Positions 9,282-16,879 are shown, counted from the stretch's first letter. The stretch is DNA of 64,000 nt from Leifsonia sp. Root1293 (GCF_001425325.1 NZ_LMEH01000001.1:1516688-1580687); one strand, 5' to 3'. A program made the numbers and translations. The notes: generated by a model not told the origin, from the sequence alone.

Positions 9282-10409
9282 CTATCCCTCGAGCACCGTG
9301 AACAGACCGGTCTCCACCGTCAGTCCGGGTCCGAAGGCCATCCCGAGCACACGATCGCCGTGAGCGGAGCCGTTGTCGAGGATGTTGCGCAGCACGAAGG
9401 CGATCGTCGCGCTCGACATGTTGCCGAAGTCGCGGAGAGTCTCCCGGGCCGGGACGAGTTGCGCCTCGCTCAGCGCCAGCTTCGATTCGACCTTGTCGAG
9501 GATGCTGCGACCGCCCGGATGGATCGCCCAGTGCGCGACGGCCGCAGCGGGATCGGCGACGAGGTGGGGTTCCGGCGCGAGCAACGGAGCGATCGCGCTC
9601 TCGATGTGCTCGTCGATGATGTGAGGCACATAGGTGGAGAGGATCATCTCGAAGCCGTTGTCGCCGATCTTCCAGGCCATGTCGGCCTCACCGACGGGGG
9701 TGATGACGGTCTCGAAGCGGTCGAGCCCGAGAACCACCTCGCCCGGCGCCGGCATCCGGCTGCTGACGATCCCCGCCCCTGCTCCGTCGGCGAACAGCGA
9801 CGACGCCACGATCGTGTCTGGGTCGTTCGAGGAGCGCAGGTGCAGCGTGCAGAGTTCGGCCGTGACGACCAGCACCACGGCGTCGGCGTCGGCGTCGACC
9901 AACTGCTTCGCCAGGCGCAGCGCGGGCATGGTGGCGTAGCAGCCCATGAATCCGAGGTGGAATCGCTGCACGGCCAGGTCGAGGCCGAGCTCGCGCACCA
10001 GCATGTAGTCGGGCCCCGGCGCGTAGAAGCCCGTGCAGCTCACCGTGATGACGTGGGTGACGTCGGATGCCGCCACGTCGTCGAGCGCGTCGAGAGCCAG
10101 TCGCCCCGCCTCGACGTAGAGCTTGGTCGCCTCGCGGATGTAGACCTCGTTGCGAGCCTTGGTGCCCGGCATGAGCAGCTCGCCACTGGCCGGATCGAAG
10201 AACTCGCGGTCGCCGTCGTAGTCGTCGAAGGTGAGTTCCTCGATGACCGTGTGCCGGGTCTCGATCCCCGAGACGTTGAACGAGGTCGGCACGATGCGCT
10301 GGGCGAGGCGGGAGAGGCCGGGCTGGGCCGCGAAGACGTCGCGCACCTGGTCCTGGATGAGCACTGTGTGGGGAACCGCGGTGCTGAGTCCGCGCAGGGT
10401 GACTGTCAT
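9282..10409 (-). CDS. Type III polyketide synthase (alkylresorcinol/alkylpyrone-synthase-like)
   Basis: 375 residues, standard length for chalcone/stilbene-synthase-fold enzymes. The catalytic triad is complete: Cys157 in GFMGCYA, His297 in IHPGG and Asn330 in GNMSSA. It would condense malonyl (or methylmalonyl) units onto an acyl-CoA starter and cyclise to a resorcinol or pyrone. First gene of the synthase-methyltransferase-hydroxylase operon. TAGACT lies five bases upstream of the ATG, near the leaderless pattern used elsewhere in this window. The product is probably a membrane phenolic lipid or derived quinone, by analogy with bacterial ArsB/SrsA-type systems; chain length is unknown. Confidence 0.93.
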   Translation of the reverse strand: MTVTLRGLSTAVPHTVLIQDQVRDVFAAQPGLSRLAQRIVPTSFNVSGIETRHTVIEELTFDDYDGDREFFDPASGELLMPGTKARNEVYIREATKLYVEAGRLALDALDDVAASDVTHVITVSCTGFYAPGPDYMLVRELGLDLAVQRFHLGFMGCYATMPALRLAKQLVDADADAVVLVVTAELCTLHLRSSNDPDTIVASSLFADGAGAGIVSSRMPAPGEVVLGLDRFETVITPVGEADMAWKIGDNGFEMILSTYVPHIIDEHIESAIAPLLAPEPHLVADPAAAVAHWAIHPGGRSILDKVESKLALSEAQLVPARETLRDFGNMSSATIAFVLRNILDNGSAHGDRVLGMAFGPGLTVETGLFTVLEG

Positions 10410-10480
10410 GGGCCAGTCTAGGCACGGCGCGGACCAGCGCGTCGAGACCTTGCGGTCGACTCGCAGGAAGCCTAGGCGTG

Positions 10481-10508
10481 CTCAGCAGTCGCAGCTCAGC
10501 AGTCGCAG
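10481..10508. repeat. 14-bp perfect tandem duplication spanning a stop codon
   Basis: CTCAGCAGTCGCAG occurs twice head to tail (10481-10494, 10495-10508). The copies carry the TGA of the rhodanese gene, so the duplication supplies a second stop-like copy just downstream of the real one. Likely slippage product. Confidence 0.8.
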
Positions 10509-10972
10509 GAGATCCAGGCGACGGATGCGGTGGACCCGGTCGATCGCGGCCCGACCAGCTCGTCGACCTCGCGGCGCACGGTGCCGATGGCGGTCTCCAC
10601 CGGGTAGCCCTCGCGGGCCCAGTACTCGAACCCGCCGATCATGAGCTTCGCCTCGTAGCCGAGCAGGGCCAGCGCGAGGGCCGCCTTGTCGCCGCCGTTG
10701 CAGCCGGGGCTCCAGCAGTAGACGACGAAGCGGGTGCCGGCCGGGTAGCGTGTCGGAACCTCCTCGGTGATGCGTGCCGTGGGCAGGTGCACGGCCCCGG
10801 CCGCGTGGCCCTGGTCCCAGGCGAGCTGGCTGCGGGTGTCGATCAACACGAAGTCGGCGCCGTCCTGCAGTTCGGCGAAGACGTCGCTGGCGTCGGTCTC
10901 CAGGGCCAGCTTGGCGCGGAAGTGCGCGACGGCGAGTGCCGCGGATGTGACCTGCTGTTCGGTGATCGTCAT
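10496..10972 (-). CDS. Single-domain rhodanese-like protein
   Basis: 158 residues. A rhodanese fold covers about 30-135, with FVLIDTRS, QGHAAGAVHLP and the active loop around Cys86 (VVYCWSPGCNGGDKAA). A second Cys five residues later and a C-terminal CDC tail give extra thiols that could relay a persulfide or form a disulfide. The longer upstream reading frame lacks family similarity, so I chose ATG 10972, which has CACTCT six bases upstream, one mismatch from the local leaderless box. The stop lies inside a 14-bp tandem duplication. Partner unknown. Confidence 0.8.
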   Translation of the reverse strand: MTITEQQVTSAALAVAHFRAKLALETDASDVFAELQDGADFVLIDTRSQLAWDQGHAAGAVHLPTARITEEVPTRYPAGTRFVVYCWSPGCNGGDKAALALALLGYEAKLMIGGFEYWAREGYPVETAIGTVRREVDELVGPRSTGSTASVAWISCDC

Positions 10973-11081
10973 GTCCCCAGAGTGCCGGATGCCGCGTTCG
11001 CACCGCCCATGCCCGGCTGCCGACGATGCACGACTTCGCGCCAGTCTTGCCGGGTCGCGAGAGGGGGTCGCCTGCGCCTGC

Positions 11082-11111
11082 TTGACAGGGCGTTCCGCCC
11101 CGGGGTAACCA
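11082..11111 (+). promoter_or_regulatory. Predicted promoter for the acylphosphatase gene (TTGACA-N18-TAACCA)
   Basis: A consensus -35 TTGACA (11082-11087) and a -10 TAACCA (11106-11111) are 18 bases apart. The -10 ends six bases before ATG 11118, so transcription would start at or next to the A of that ATG. Confidence 0.6.
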
Positions 11112-11117
11112 TGCACG

Positions 11118-11411
11118 ATGGCTGCTCACCCCGGAGACCCCATGAAGGCGAGGCATGTCGTGGTGCACGGCGGCGTGCAGGGCGTCGGCTTCCGATGGTT
11201 CGCCCGCGAGGAGGCCACGAGACTCGGAGTCACGGGCTGGGTGCGCAACAACGCCGACGGCACTGTCGAAGCGGTCATCGAGGGAACGGATGCCGCCCTC
11301 GAGGCGATGCTCGCCTGGCTGCGGGCCGGCCCGCCGGAGGCATCCGTCACGACCGTGGACGTCACCGATGCCGTCCCGACCGCATCGGAGGGATTCCGCA
11401 TCGAGCGCTGA
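11118..11411 (+). CDS. acyP: Acylphosphatase
   Basis: 97 residues. It hydrolyses the carboxyl-phosphate bond of acylphosphates in the cytoplasm. The full signature GGVQGVGFRWF (catalytic Arg) and GWVRNNADGTVE (catalytic Asn) are present, and the C-terminal GFRIER is typical. Start choice: ATG 11118 sits six bases behind TAACCA with a perfect TTGACA -35, suggesting a leaderless start. The ATG at 11142 (MKARHVVVHG) has a GGAG ahead of it and gives the more usual family N-terminus, so either may be used. It is divergent from the rhodanese gene. Confidence 0.92.
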   Translation: MAAHPGDPMKARHVVVHGGVQGVGFRWFAREEATRLGVTGWVRNNADGTVEAVIEGTDAALEAMLAWLRAGPPEASVTTVDVTDAVPTASEGFRIER

Positions 11412-11457
11412 GCCGCAGCGGCGGTGTTTCCGCCGGGTGAACAGATCGAACCGCCCG

Positions 11458-11486
11458 CTGACAGGAACCGCCTGCGTCCGTAGGAT
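11458..11486 (+). promoter_or_regulatory. Predicted promoter of the copper-storage-like gene (CTGACA-N17-TAGGAT)
   Basis: The -35 CTGACA (11458-11463) and -10 TAGGAT (11481-11486) have the ideal 17-base spacing. A start site near 11493 leaves a leader of about 70 bases before the coding ATG at 11565. Confidence 0.6.
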
Positions 11487-11502
11487 TCGAGGAGAACGTG
11501 GA

Positions 11503-11565
11503 ATGCCGCCTGCAAGCGTCAACACCCGTCGGCGCTCGGCGACCACAGTCTGGGGAGAGCGCTGA
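11503..11565 (+). CDS. Possible 20-codon leader peptide upstream of the Met/Cys-rich protein
   Basis: A short frame starts at ATG 11503 with GAGGAG (11489-11494) eight bases ahead. It encodes MPPASVNTRRRSATTVWGER and stops in the TGATG that overlaps the next start codon. The predicted transcription start falls near the ribosome site, which weakens the case. It could couple translation or be chance. Confidence 0.3.
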   Translation: MPPASVNTRRRSATTVWGER

Positions 11566-11987
11566 TGATGGACATGACCATGCAGATGATGGAGATGCAC
11601 GTCGCCGAGTCTTCGATGCCCGGAATGGACAGGAAGCTCATGGCCGAGTGCATCGAGGCCTGTTCGGCTTGCGAACAGGCGTGCACCATGTGCGCCAGTT
11701 GCATGATGGGCGATGGCACGGCGATGCACATGGAGATGTGCATGAACACCGCCGACATGTGCAACACGATGATGCGGATGATGCTGCGTCCGAGCGGCAT
11801 GATGATGGACTCGATGATGCGGATGCTCGACGCCACCATGGTGCAGTGCCGGATGTGCGCCGACGAGTGCATGAAGCACGCCGACATGCACGAGGACTGC
11901 CGCGTGTGCGCTGAGGCCTGCCGTCAGGCCGCCATGGCCTGCGAGAAGATGATGGACTCGATGCAGACGATGATGGCCGACAGCTAG
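11565..11987 (+). CDS. Met/Cys-rich four-helix-bundle copper-storage-like protein (DUF326/Csp family)
   Basis: 140 residues, of which I count 38 Met and 15 Cys. Cys pairs with CxxC or CxxxC spacing (CIEACSACEQACTMCASC, QCRMCADEC, DCRVCAEAC) repeat along predicted helices as in the four-helix-bundle Csp proteins, which line their core with Cys and bind many Cu(I) ions. No signal peptide, so it is the cytosolic type. The Met clusters at both ends and in the loops (MMDMTMQMMEM, MMRMM, MMDSMM) are far denser than needed for folding and could ferry Cu(I) in and out. A clear GGGGAG ribosome site lies about seven bases before ATG 11565; a second ATG follows directly. Copper as ligand is inferred from family. 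Confidence 0.82.
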   Translation: MMDMTMQMMEMHVAESSMPGMDRKLMAECIEACSACEQACTMCASCMMGDGTAMHMEMCMNTADMCNTMMRMMLRPSGMMMDSMMRMLDATMVQCRMCADECMKHADMHEDCRVCAEACRQAAMACEKMMDSMQTMMADS

Positions 11988-12002
11988 AGGCCTCCTGCGC
12001 TG

Positions 12003-12332
12003 CTAGACAGCAGCGACGAGCAGGCTGAATCGCGCCTCACCCAAGGCGAGGACATCGTAGACGGCGTGCAGGGCGATGGGCTGCCCGATGTTCACCGACG
12101 AGGTGAGGTCCTCGTGGTGCCACGCCCACACGCGCTCGCCGGTGTCGAACAGGTCGACGGCGATCCAGCCGTCGGCGTCGACGTGCGCCACGAAGGCATC
12201 GCGCCACTTGCTCGGAGTCGCATTCGCGGCCCGCTCCCGGATCGGACTGATCGCGTGGCCGGCCCCCTGGGTGGCGCAGGCCGGCGAGACGCATGTCATG
12301 ACCTGCTGCATTCCAGGCTCCCGATTCGACAT
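12003..12332 (-). CDS. Hypothetical protein, 109 residues
   Basis: Conserved-looking small soluble protein of unknown function. An upstream in-frame ATG exists, but ATG 12332 has GGAGG about six bases ahead and gives the start MSNREPGMQQVMTCVSPAC. A Cys pair near the N-terminus (CVSPAC) is followed by an aromatic-rich core (WRDAFVAHVDADGWIAVDLF, then RVWAWHHEDL) that predicts beta strands. It converges with the copper-storage-like gene, stop to stop 15 bases apart. Metal binding by the CxxxxC pair is possible but unproven. Confidence 0.6.
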   Translation of the reverse strand: MSNREPGMQQVMTCVSPACATQGAGHAISPIRERAANATPSKWRDAFVAHVDADGWIAVDLFDTGERVWAWHHEDLTSSVNIGQPIALHAVYDVLALGEARFSLLVAAV

Positions 12333-12506
12333 CACGTTCCTCCGTTCCCCTGCTCCGGCCGACGCCGTCCGTCGGGCTGGTTCTTCGAGGGTAGGCAGAG
12401 GCTGCGACGGAGTCACCCGCCCCCGTCACACGCCGAAACACGCTGGGCCGGCGGAACGTCGCGAAACTCCAGAGCGCCGGTCCGCGGCGCGACGGCTCCT
12501 CCCCCC

Positions 12507-12566
12507 TGCGCCAGTTCGCGGGGGTCTGCGCCACCCGAAGTGGCGCGCCGCCCGCGAATTGGCGCA
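12507..12566. repeat. Palindromic intergenic repeat, family B
   Basis: Outer arms 12507-12522 (TGCGCCAGTTCGCGGG) and 12551-12566 pair with one mismatch. An inner hairpin GCGCCAC/GTGGCGC lies at 12528-12546. A clearly related copy is at 37435-37495. A cruciform or nested hairpin is expected; function unknown. Confidence 0.75.
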
Positions 12567-12584
12567 GCGCCCGGGAACCGCGGC

Positions 12585-13904
12585 CTACGCCCCCGCGAAG
12601 AACGCCGTCACGGCTGCGGCGAGCGCCGCCGCATCGTCGACGTGCACGAGTTCGCGGGCAGAGTGCATCGAGAGCAGCGGGGCACCGACGTCGACGACCC
12701 GGATGCCGAGTCGCGTCGCCGTGATCGGGCCGATCGTCGATCCGCACGGAATCGCGTTGTTGGAGACGAACTCCTGGAACGGCACGCCGGCCGACGCGCA
12801 GAGCCGCGCCCAGAGGGCGGCTCCGGCGGCATCCGTCGCGTAGCGCTGGTTCGCGTTGATCTTGAGCAGCGGTCCGCCTCCGGGCACGGGCCGGTTCACC
12901 GGATCGTGCCGCTCGGCGTAGTTCGGGTGCACGGCGTGACCCGCATCGGCGGAGACGCACCAGGAGGAGGCCAGGGTGCGCAGTCGGTCGGACGGCGACG
13001 CTCCGAGCCCGTCCCCGATGCGCGCGAGCACATCGGCGAGGAAGGGGCCGGCAGCCCCCGAGCGCGACTCCGAGCCCAGCTCCTCGTGATCGAAGGCCGC
13101 GAGCACGCTGATGTGGTCGGTGGCAGGTGCGTCGGAGGATGCGGCGGCGAGCAGCGCCGTCAGCCCCGCGAACACACTGGTCAGATTGTCCATGCGGCCG
13201 GCTGCGAACAGGGTGTCGTCGAGTCCGAACCGAGCCGGCGTCGCGGTGTCGGCGGTCATGATGTCGTAGCCCGCGATGTCGGATGCCGCCACTCCGGCCA
13301 GCCCCGCGAGGTGCTCGAGCAGCGCATCCTGAGTGCCCTGCGCGGCCGGGTCCCCTCCCACCCCCCACACGGGCTGCGTGTGCCGCTGCTTGTCGAGCTT
13401 GAGCCCGTCGTTGTTGACGCCGCGGTCGAGGTGGATCGCCAGCTGCGGGATGCGCAGGAAGGGTCCGGTGCGCACCAGGTGCTCTGCGCCATCCGTCGTC
13501 ACGATGCGGCCGGCGAGCTCGAGCTCACGGTCGAGCCAGGAGTTCAGCAGCGGGCCGCCGTAGACCTCGACTCCGGCCTGCAGCCATCCGTTGATCTCGA
13601 TGGTCGGCCGGGGCTTGAGCTTGAAACCCGGCGAGTCGGTGTGCGCCCCCAGGATGCGGAACGGGCTCAGGGGCCCGGCCCCCTCCGGTACGACCCAGGC
13701 GATGGCGGCACCGTCGCGCACGACGACGTAGCTTCCGGCGGATGACGGCCAGGCCGCGCTCTCGTCGAGTTCGACCGCTCCGGCTGCGACGAGCCGATCG
13801 GCCGTCTCCCTGGCGGCGTGGTACGACGACGGCCCCGCCTGGATGAACCCGGCGAGGCCGTCGATGTATTCGGTGGTGCGAGTGTCGGACATGGTTCCAT
13901 CCAA
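12585..13904 (-). CDS. apeB: M18 family aminopeptidase
   Basis: 439 residues, normal for the dinuclear-zinc M18 aminopeptidases. These cleave N-terminal, often acidic or hydrophobic, residues from peptides in the cytoplasm. Diagnostic segments are GAHTDSPGFKLKP (zinc His and Asp), HLDRGVN, the catalytic AAFDHEELGSESRSGA and the C-terminal GAPLLSMHSARE with the last zinc His. Start ATG 13904 is used; ATG 13892 (MSDTRTTEY) four codons later is an equally good family start, and neither has a strong ribosome site. Monocistronic as far as visible. Confidence 0.92.
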   Translation of the reverse strand: MDGTMSDTRTTEYIDGLAGFIQAGPSSYHAARETADRLVAAGAVELDESAAWPSSAGSYVVVRDGAAIAWVVPEGAGPLSPFRILGAHTDSPGFKLKPRPTIEINGWLQAGVEVYGGPLLNSWLDRELELAGRIVTTDGAEHLVRTGPFLRIPQLAIHLDRGVNNDGLKLDKQRHTQPVWGVGGDPAAQGTQDALLEHLAGLAGVAASDIAGYDIMTADTATPARFGLDDTLFAAGRMDNLTSVFAGLTALLAAASSDAPATDHISVLAAFDHEELGSESRSGAAGPFLADVLARIGDGLGASPSDRLRTLASSWCVSADAGHAVHPNYAERHDPVNRPVPGGGPLLKINANQRYATDAAGAALWARLCASAGVPFQEFVSNNAIPCGSTIGPITATRLGIRVVDVGAPLLSMHSARELVHVDDAAALAAAVTAFFAGA

Positions 13905-13951
13905 GCACCCGCTGAGGTGGATCGTCGTCAGAGGGGCGCGCGGCCGACTCG

Positions 13952-14059
13952 TCAGCGGAACACCGTCGGCGTGCGTCGGTGGCCATCACGGCGCACGTCG
14001 ACGATCGCCGCGACGACGCCCCACAGCGCTATGGCACCGAGAGCCAGGAGAGGGAACAT
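13952..14059 (-). CDS. 35-residue single-helix membrane protein coupled to the PPOX gene
   Basis: Starts MFPLLALGAIALWGVV, one membrane segment, and ends in a basic tail (DVRRDGHRRTPTVFR). Although tiny, it has one of the strongest ribosome sites in the window (GGGAGGAGG, five to six bases before ATG 14059). Its start overlaps the PPOX stop codon in a TGATG junction, so translation is coupled. Topology by the positive-inside rule would be N-out, C-in. Function unknown; partners would be the upstream PPOX protein or a membrane complex. Confidence 0.6.
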   Translation of the reverse strand: MFPLLALGAIALWGVVAAIVDVRRDGHRRTPTVFR

Positions 14060-14727
14060 CACGCACCTCCTCCCGCTGCCCTGGCCGCACGGACGGCCAC
14101 GGACTCGGCAACGGCGATGCCCGGGTCGAGCACCGACGACCTCCGTGGCTCGCCCCACGTCCTGGTCAGGGGAAGGACACCGGTCCAGATCGACGCGTCC
14201 CCGTCGTCGCCAGCCGACGGATCGCCGGCGCGTGCCTTCATCGCGAAGTCGGAGATCGGGATGCGCAGCACCTGGGTCGCTGCGAGTTCGCGCCGAGTCG
14301 ATGTCGGGACCTCGGCAGACCGGCCGGGCATGAGCTTGGCCGTGATCACATCGAGTGCGCCCTCCTTCTCGTGCTCCTCCAGCACGACCGGAACCCCGTA
14401 GACCACGGCGCTCCGGTAGTTCATGCTGCTGTCGTAGAGCGTGTCCGCGTAGACCAGCCCGTCGAGGATAGCCACGCTCACCGCGAGCCGGCTCTCCGAT
14501 CCCGCAGATCGCAGGGCGAGGCCGGCGCCGGTCGAGCAGTGCACCAGCAGGGAGTCGCCGTCCCGCGCGAAGGCCATCGGGATGACGAGCGGACCGGCCG
14601 GCGTCGCGGCTGCGACGTGGGCGATGACGGCCTCGTCGAGCACGGCGTCGAGCGCGTCGCGATCGGTCACCTGGCGGTCGGAGAGGCGGCGGATGCGGGT
14701 GTTCGGCTGAGTGTCTGTCGTCGTCAT
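14059..14727 (-). CDS. Pyridoxamine 5'-phosphate oxidase-family (PPOX) flavoprotein
   Basis: 222-residue split-barrel flavin-binding protein. The segment VIAHVAAATPAGPLVIPMAFARDGDSL and the later SVAILDGLVYADTLYDSSMNYRSAVVYG are typical of the FMN/F420-binding PPOX group that also includes NimA-like proteins. It may be a B6-related oxidase or a nitro- or quinone-reductase. The start is ATG 14727, with GACACT six bases upstream. It is divergent from a MocR/PdxR-type regulator across 78 bases, a pairing often seen for vitamin B6 metabolism and salvage. The 35-residue membrane protein follows in a coupled junction. Confidence 0.8.
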   Translation of the reverse strand: MTTTDTQPNTRIRRLSDRQVTDRDALDAVLDEAVIAHVAAATPAGPLVIPMAFARDGDSLLVHCSTGAGLALRSAGSESRLAVSVAILDGLVYADTLYDSSMNYRSAVVYGVPVVLEEHEKEGALDVITAKLMPGRSAEVPTSTRRELAATQVLRIPISDFAMKARAGDPSAGDDGDASIWTGVLPLTRTWGEPRRSSVLDPGIAVAESVAVRAARAAGGGA

Positions 14728-14805
14728 GCTGCTAGTGTCGTCTCGCAACTGGTACTGGCAGTAGTCCAGTGCATCACAATTGCACCAGACCAGAGGGGAC
14801 GACCC
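14728..14805. promoter_or_regulatory. Divergent promoter region with CTGG/CCAG repeats (candidate MocR operator)
   Basis: Bases about 14749-14796 contain CTGGTACTGG followed by CCAGT and then CCAGACCAG, i.e. direct CTGG repeats facing inverted CCAG repeats between the PPOX gene and the regulator. MocR proteins typically bind direct-plus-inverted repeats in just this position. Confidence 0.45.
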
Positions 14806-16290
14806 GTGAGCGATCTCGTTCTCGCCATCGATCGAGCGGATGCCACTCCCCTCGCCGCGCAGATCGTCGAGGCACTTCGCGCCGCCGTGCTCGCCGGTGC
14901 ACTCGCTCCCGGAGACGCCGTGCCGTCCTCGCGCTCCCTCGCCGCGTCGCTCGGCGTCTCGCGTGGGGTCGTGGTCACCGCCTACGACCAGCTCGCCGGC
15001 GAGGGCTACCTCGACGTCTCGCCCGGCGCCGTCGCCCGGGTGGCCACTGTCGACAGCCCCCGGGTGAACGCCAGGCCCGCGACCCCGAAGCCGAGCGTCA
15101 CCGGCGAGGCCGCCTCGCGCCGCGTCGACATGCGCCCCGGCTTCCCCTCGACGGCTCGCCTCGACGAGCGCGCCTGGCGCTCCGCCTGGCGTCGGGCAGC
15201 GGCGCAACCCGTACCGACACGGCAGGCCGACGACTTCGGAACCGCGAACCTGCGGGAGCAGATCGCCGACCACGTGCGACAGGCCAGAGGAGTGGCCTGC
15301 GACGCCGCCGACATCCTCGTGACCGCCGGCACGAGCGAGGCGGTCATGCTGCTGGCGCTCGCGCTGGTCGAGCTGCATCCGCAGGTCGCTTCCGTCGCAC
15401 CGGGGCTGACCGGCCAGACGGCGCAGGACCGACCGGCCGTCGCCATGGAGGACCCCGGCTACCCGTCTTCACGGCGCGCGCTCGAGCGGTTCGGCTGCAC
15501 CGTCGTTCCGGTCGCGGTCGACGACGACGGCATGCGGATGGACCTGCTCACGGCCCTCGACCCCGCGCCGAGCGCCGTGCTGCTCACGCCCAGCCACCAG
15601 TACCCCCTCGGTGGACGCCTGCCGGTCTCGGCCCGGCTCGAGGCCCTCGCCTGGGCCGAGCAGCACGACGCCCTCGTCATCGAGGACGACTACGACAGCG
15701 AATTCAGGCACGGCGCCGCCACGTTGCCGGCGCTCACCACGCTCGACCGGTCGGAGAGCGTCGCCCTCATCGGCAGCTTCTCGAAGGTGCTGACCCCGTG
15801 GTTGCGCCTCGGCTACATCGTGCTGCCGCGCAGGCCAGAGCTGCACGCCGCGCTCCACGGCATCCGTGCGGATGTGACCGCCCCCATCGCCGGCATCGCA
15901 CAGGAGGCCATGGCCTCCCTGCTCGCCAGTGGTGCCGTGCGCCGGCACATCGCCGCGGTGCGTCGCGACTACACGCACCGGCGTGGCCTCGTCATCGCCG
16001 CGCTCGGCGATGTGTGTGCCGCGGGATCCACCGCTCGTCTCCGCGGTCTCGAGGGAGGACTGCACGCCGTCGTGGAGTTCTCGACTCCGGATGCCGCCCG
16101 CCGGGCGAGCGCCGCGGCCGCCGCGGCGGGCGTGGCCGTCGCCGACCTCTCCGACTACTCCGCCCGACCGGCGGCATCGCCCCGGCACGGCATCGTCTTC
16201 GGCTACGCGGCACCCACGGACCTCGAGCTGGCGCACGGCCTGGCGGCGTTGCGGACGGCGATCGCGGCCGAGGCGCGGCGCGGGGAATAG
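14806..16290 (+). CDS. MocR-family regulator (GntR HTH fused to class I aminotransferase)
   Basis: 494 residues. An N-terminal GntR winged helix (about 10-75, AVPSSRSLAASLGVSRGVVVTAY) is joined by a linker to a PLP-binding fold-type I domain (about 120-490). The PLP Lys is K327 in GSFSKVLTPW, with VIEDDYDSEF and MEDPGYP as cofactor contacts. Such proteins sense PLP or an amino compound and control a divergent gene, here the PPOX flavoprotein, as in the PdxR branch. Start GTG 14806 has AGGGG about nine bases upstream; a longer frame upstream lacks family similarity. The stop codon TAG is the first half of a TAGACT box that may drive the next gene. Confidence 0.9.
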   Translation: MSDLVLAIDRADATPLAAQIVEALRAAVLAGALAPGDAVPSSRSLAASLGVSRGVVVTAYDQLAGEGYLDVSPGAVARVATVDSPRVNARPATPKPSVTGEAASRRVDMRPGFPSTARLDERAWRSAWRRAAAQPVPTRQADDFGTANLREQIADHVRQARGVACDAADILVTAGTSEAVMLLALALVELHPQVASVAPGLTGQTAQDRPAVAMEDPGYPSSRRALERFGCTVVPVAVDDDGMRMDLLTALDPAPSAVLLTPSHQYPLGGRLPVSARLEALAWAEQHDALVIEDDYDSEFRHGAATLPALTTLDRSESVALIGSFSKVLTPWLRLGYIVLPRRPELHAALHGIRADVTAPIAGIAQEAMASLLASGAVRRHIAAVRRDYTHRRGLVIAALGDVCAAGSTARLRGLEGGLHAVVEFSTPDAARRASAAAAAAGVAVADLSDYSARPAASPRHGIVFGYAAPTDLELAHGLAALRTAIAAEARRGE

Positions 16291-16332
16291 ACTGCGGCCA
16301 CAGCACCGCAGCGCTCGCGAAAGGACGCCGTC

Positions 16333-16761
16333 ATGGTTCCCGAGATCAACTACTGGGCCGTCATCCTCGCCACGCTCTCGAGCATGATCGTGGGATCCAT
16401 CTGGTACACCCCGAAGGTGTTCGGCAACTACTGGATGAAGCAGTCCGGAGTGACGCCGTCCGGCAACTCCGCCGACGCCATCGGTCCGATCGTCGTGACC
16501 CTGTTCGTGAGCTTCATCACAGCGTGGGTGCTGGCCGGAGCGGCCTACATCGCGTTCGAGTTCTACGGCGGCAGCTTCTTCTGGAACACGGTCTTCACGG
16601 CGGGTATCCTGTGGGCCGGTTTCACAGCGGCCCGCTTCATCACCCATGACGCCTTCGACAAGCGCCCGAGCGGCCTCACCATCCTCAACATCGCTCACGA
16701 ACTCGTGACCGTCCTCGTGATGGCGATCATCATCGGCGCCTGGGTTCCGGCCGGGGTCTGA
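16333..16761 (+). CDS. DUF1761 membrane protein
   Basis: 142 residues with four hydrophobic segments, matching the DUF1761 family. It begins INYWAVILATLSSMIVGSIWYTPKVFG, where the WY-TP motif after the first helix is characteristic. Function is unknown for the family; members are small inner-membrane proteins. AAAGGA precedes ATG 16333 by about eight bases. It follows the MocR gene by 42 bases and may be read from a TAGACT box overlapping the MocR stop codon (16288-16293). Confidence 0.8.
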   Translation: MVPEINYWAVILATLSSMIVGSIWYTPKVFGNYWMKQSGVTPSGNSADAIGPIVVTLFVSFITAWVLAGAAYIAFEFYGGSFFWNTVFTAGILWAGFTAARFITHDAFDKRPSGLTILNIAHELVTVLVMAIIIGAWVPAGV

Positions 16762-16791
16762 GCGGCGCCTCGGCGCGATCGTCGGCTCGTC

Positions 16792-16845
16792 GCGCCCGGA
16801 GCGCCCGGAGCGCCCGGAGCGATCAAGGCGATCAGGGCGATCGGC
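16792..16845. repeat. 9-bp tandem repeat array
   Basis: GCGCCCGGA occurs three times (16792-16818), followed directly by three related 9-mers of the form GCGATCNNN (16819-16845). It lies between convergent genes. Probably slippage-prone simple sequence. Confidence 0.75.
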
Positions 16846-16879
16846 GCGCGGCAGTCATTCCGGCACGCCCGCAACCACC

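Noticed and set aside
13843-14805. Upstream extension of the MocR frame
   Set aside because: It overlaps the aminopeptidase start and the PPOX gene in antisense-type composition; GTG 14806 has family similarity right after it.
16792-16845. CRISPR-like array
   Set aside because: Nine-base contiguous repeats without spacers; simple tandem repeat.
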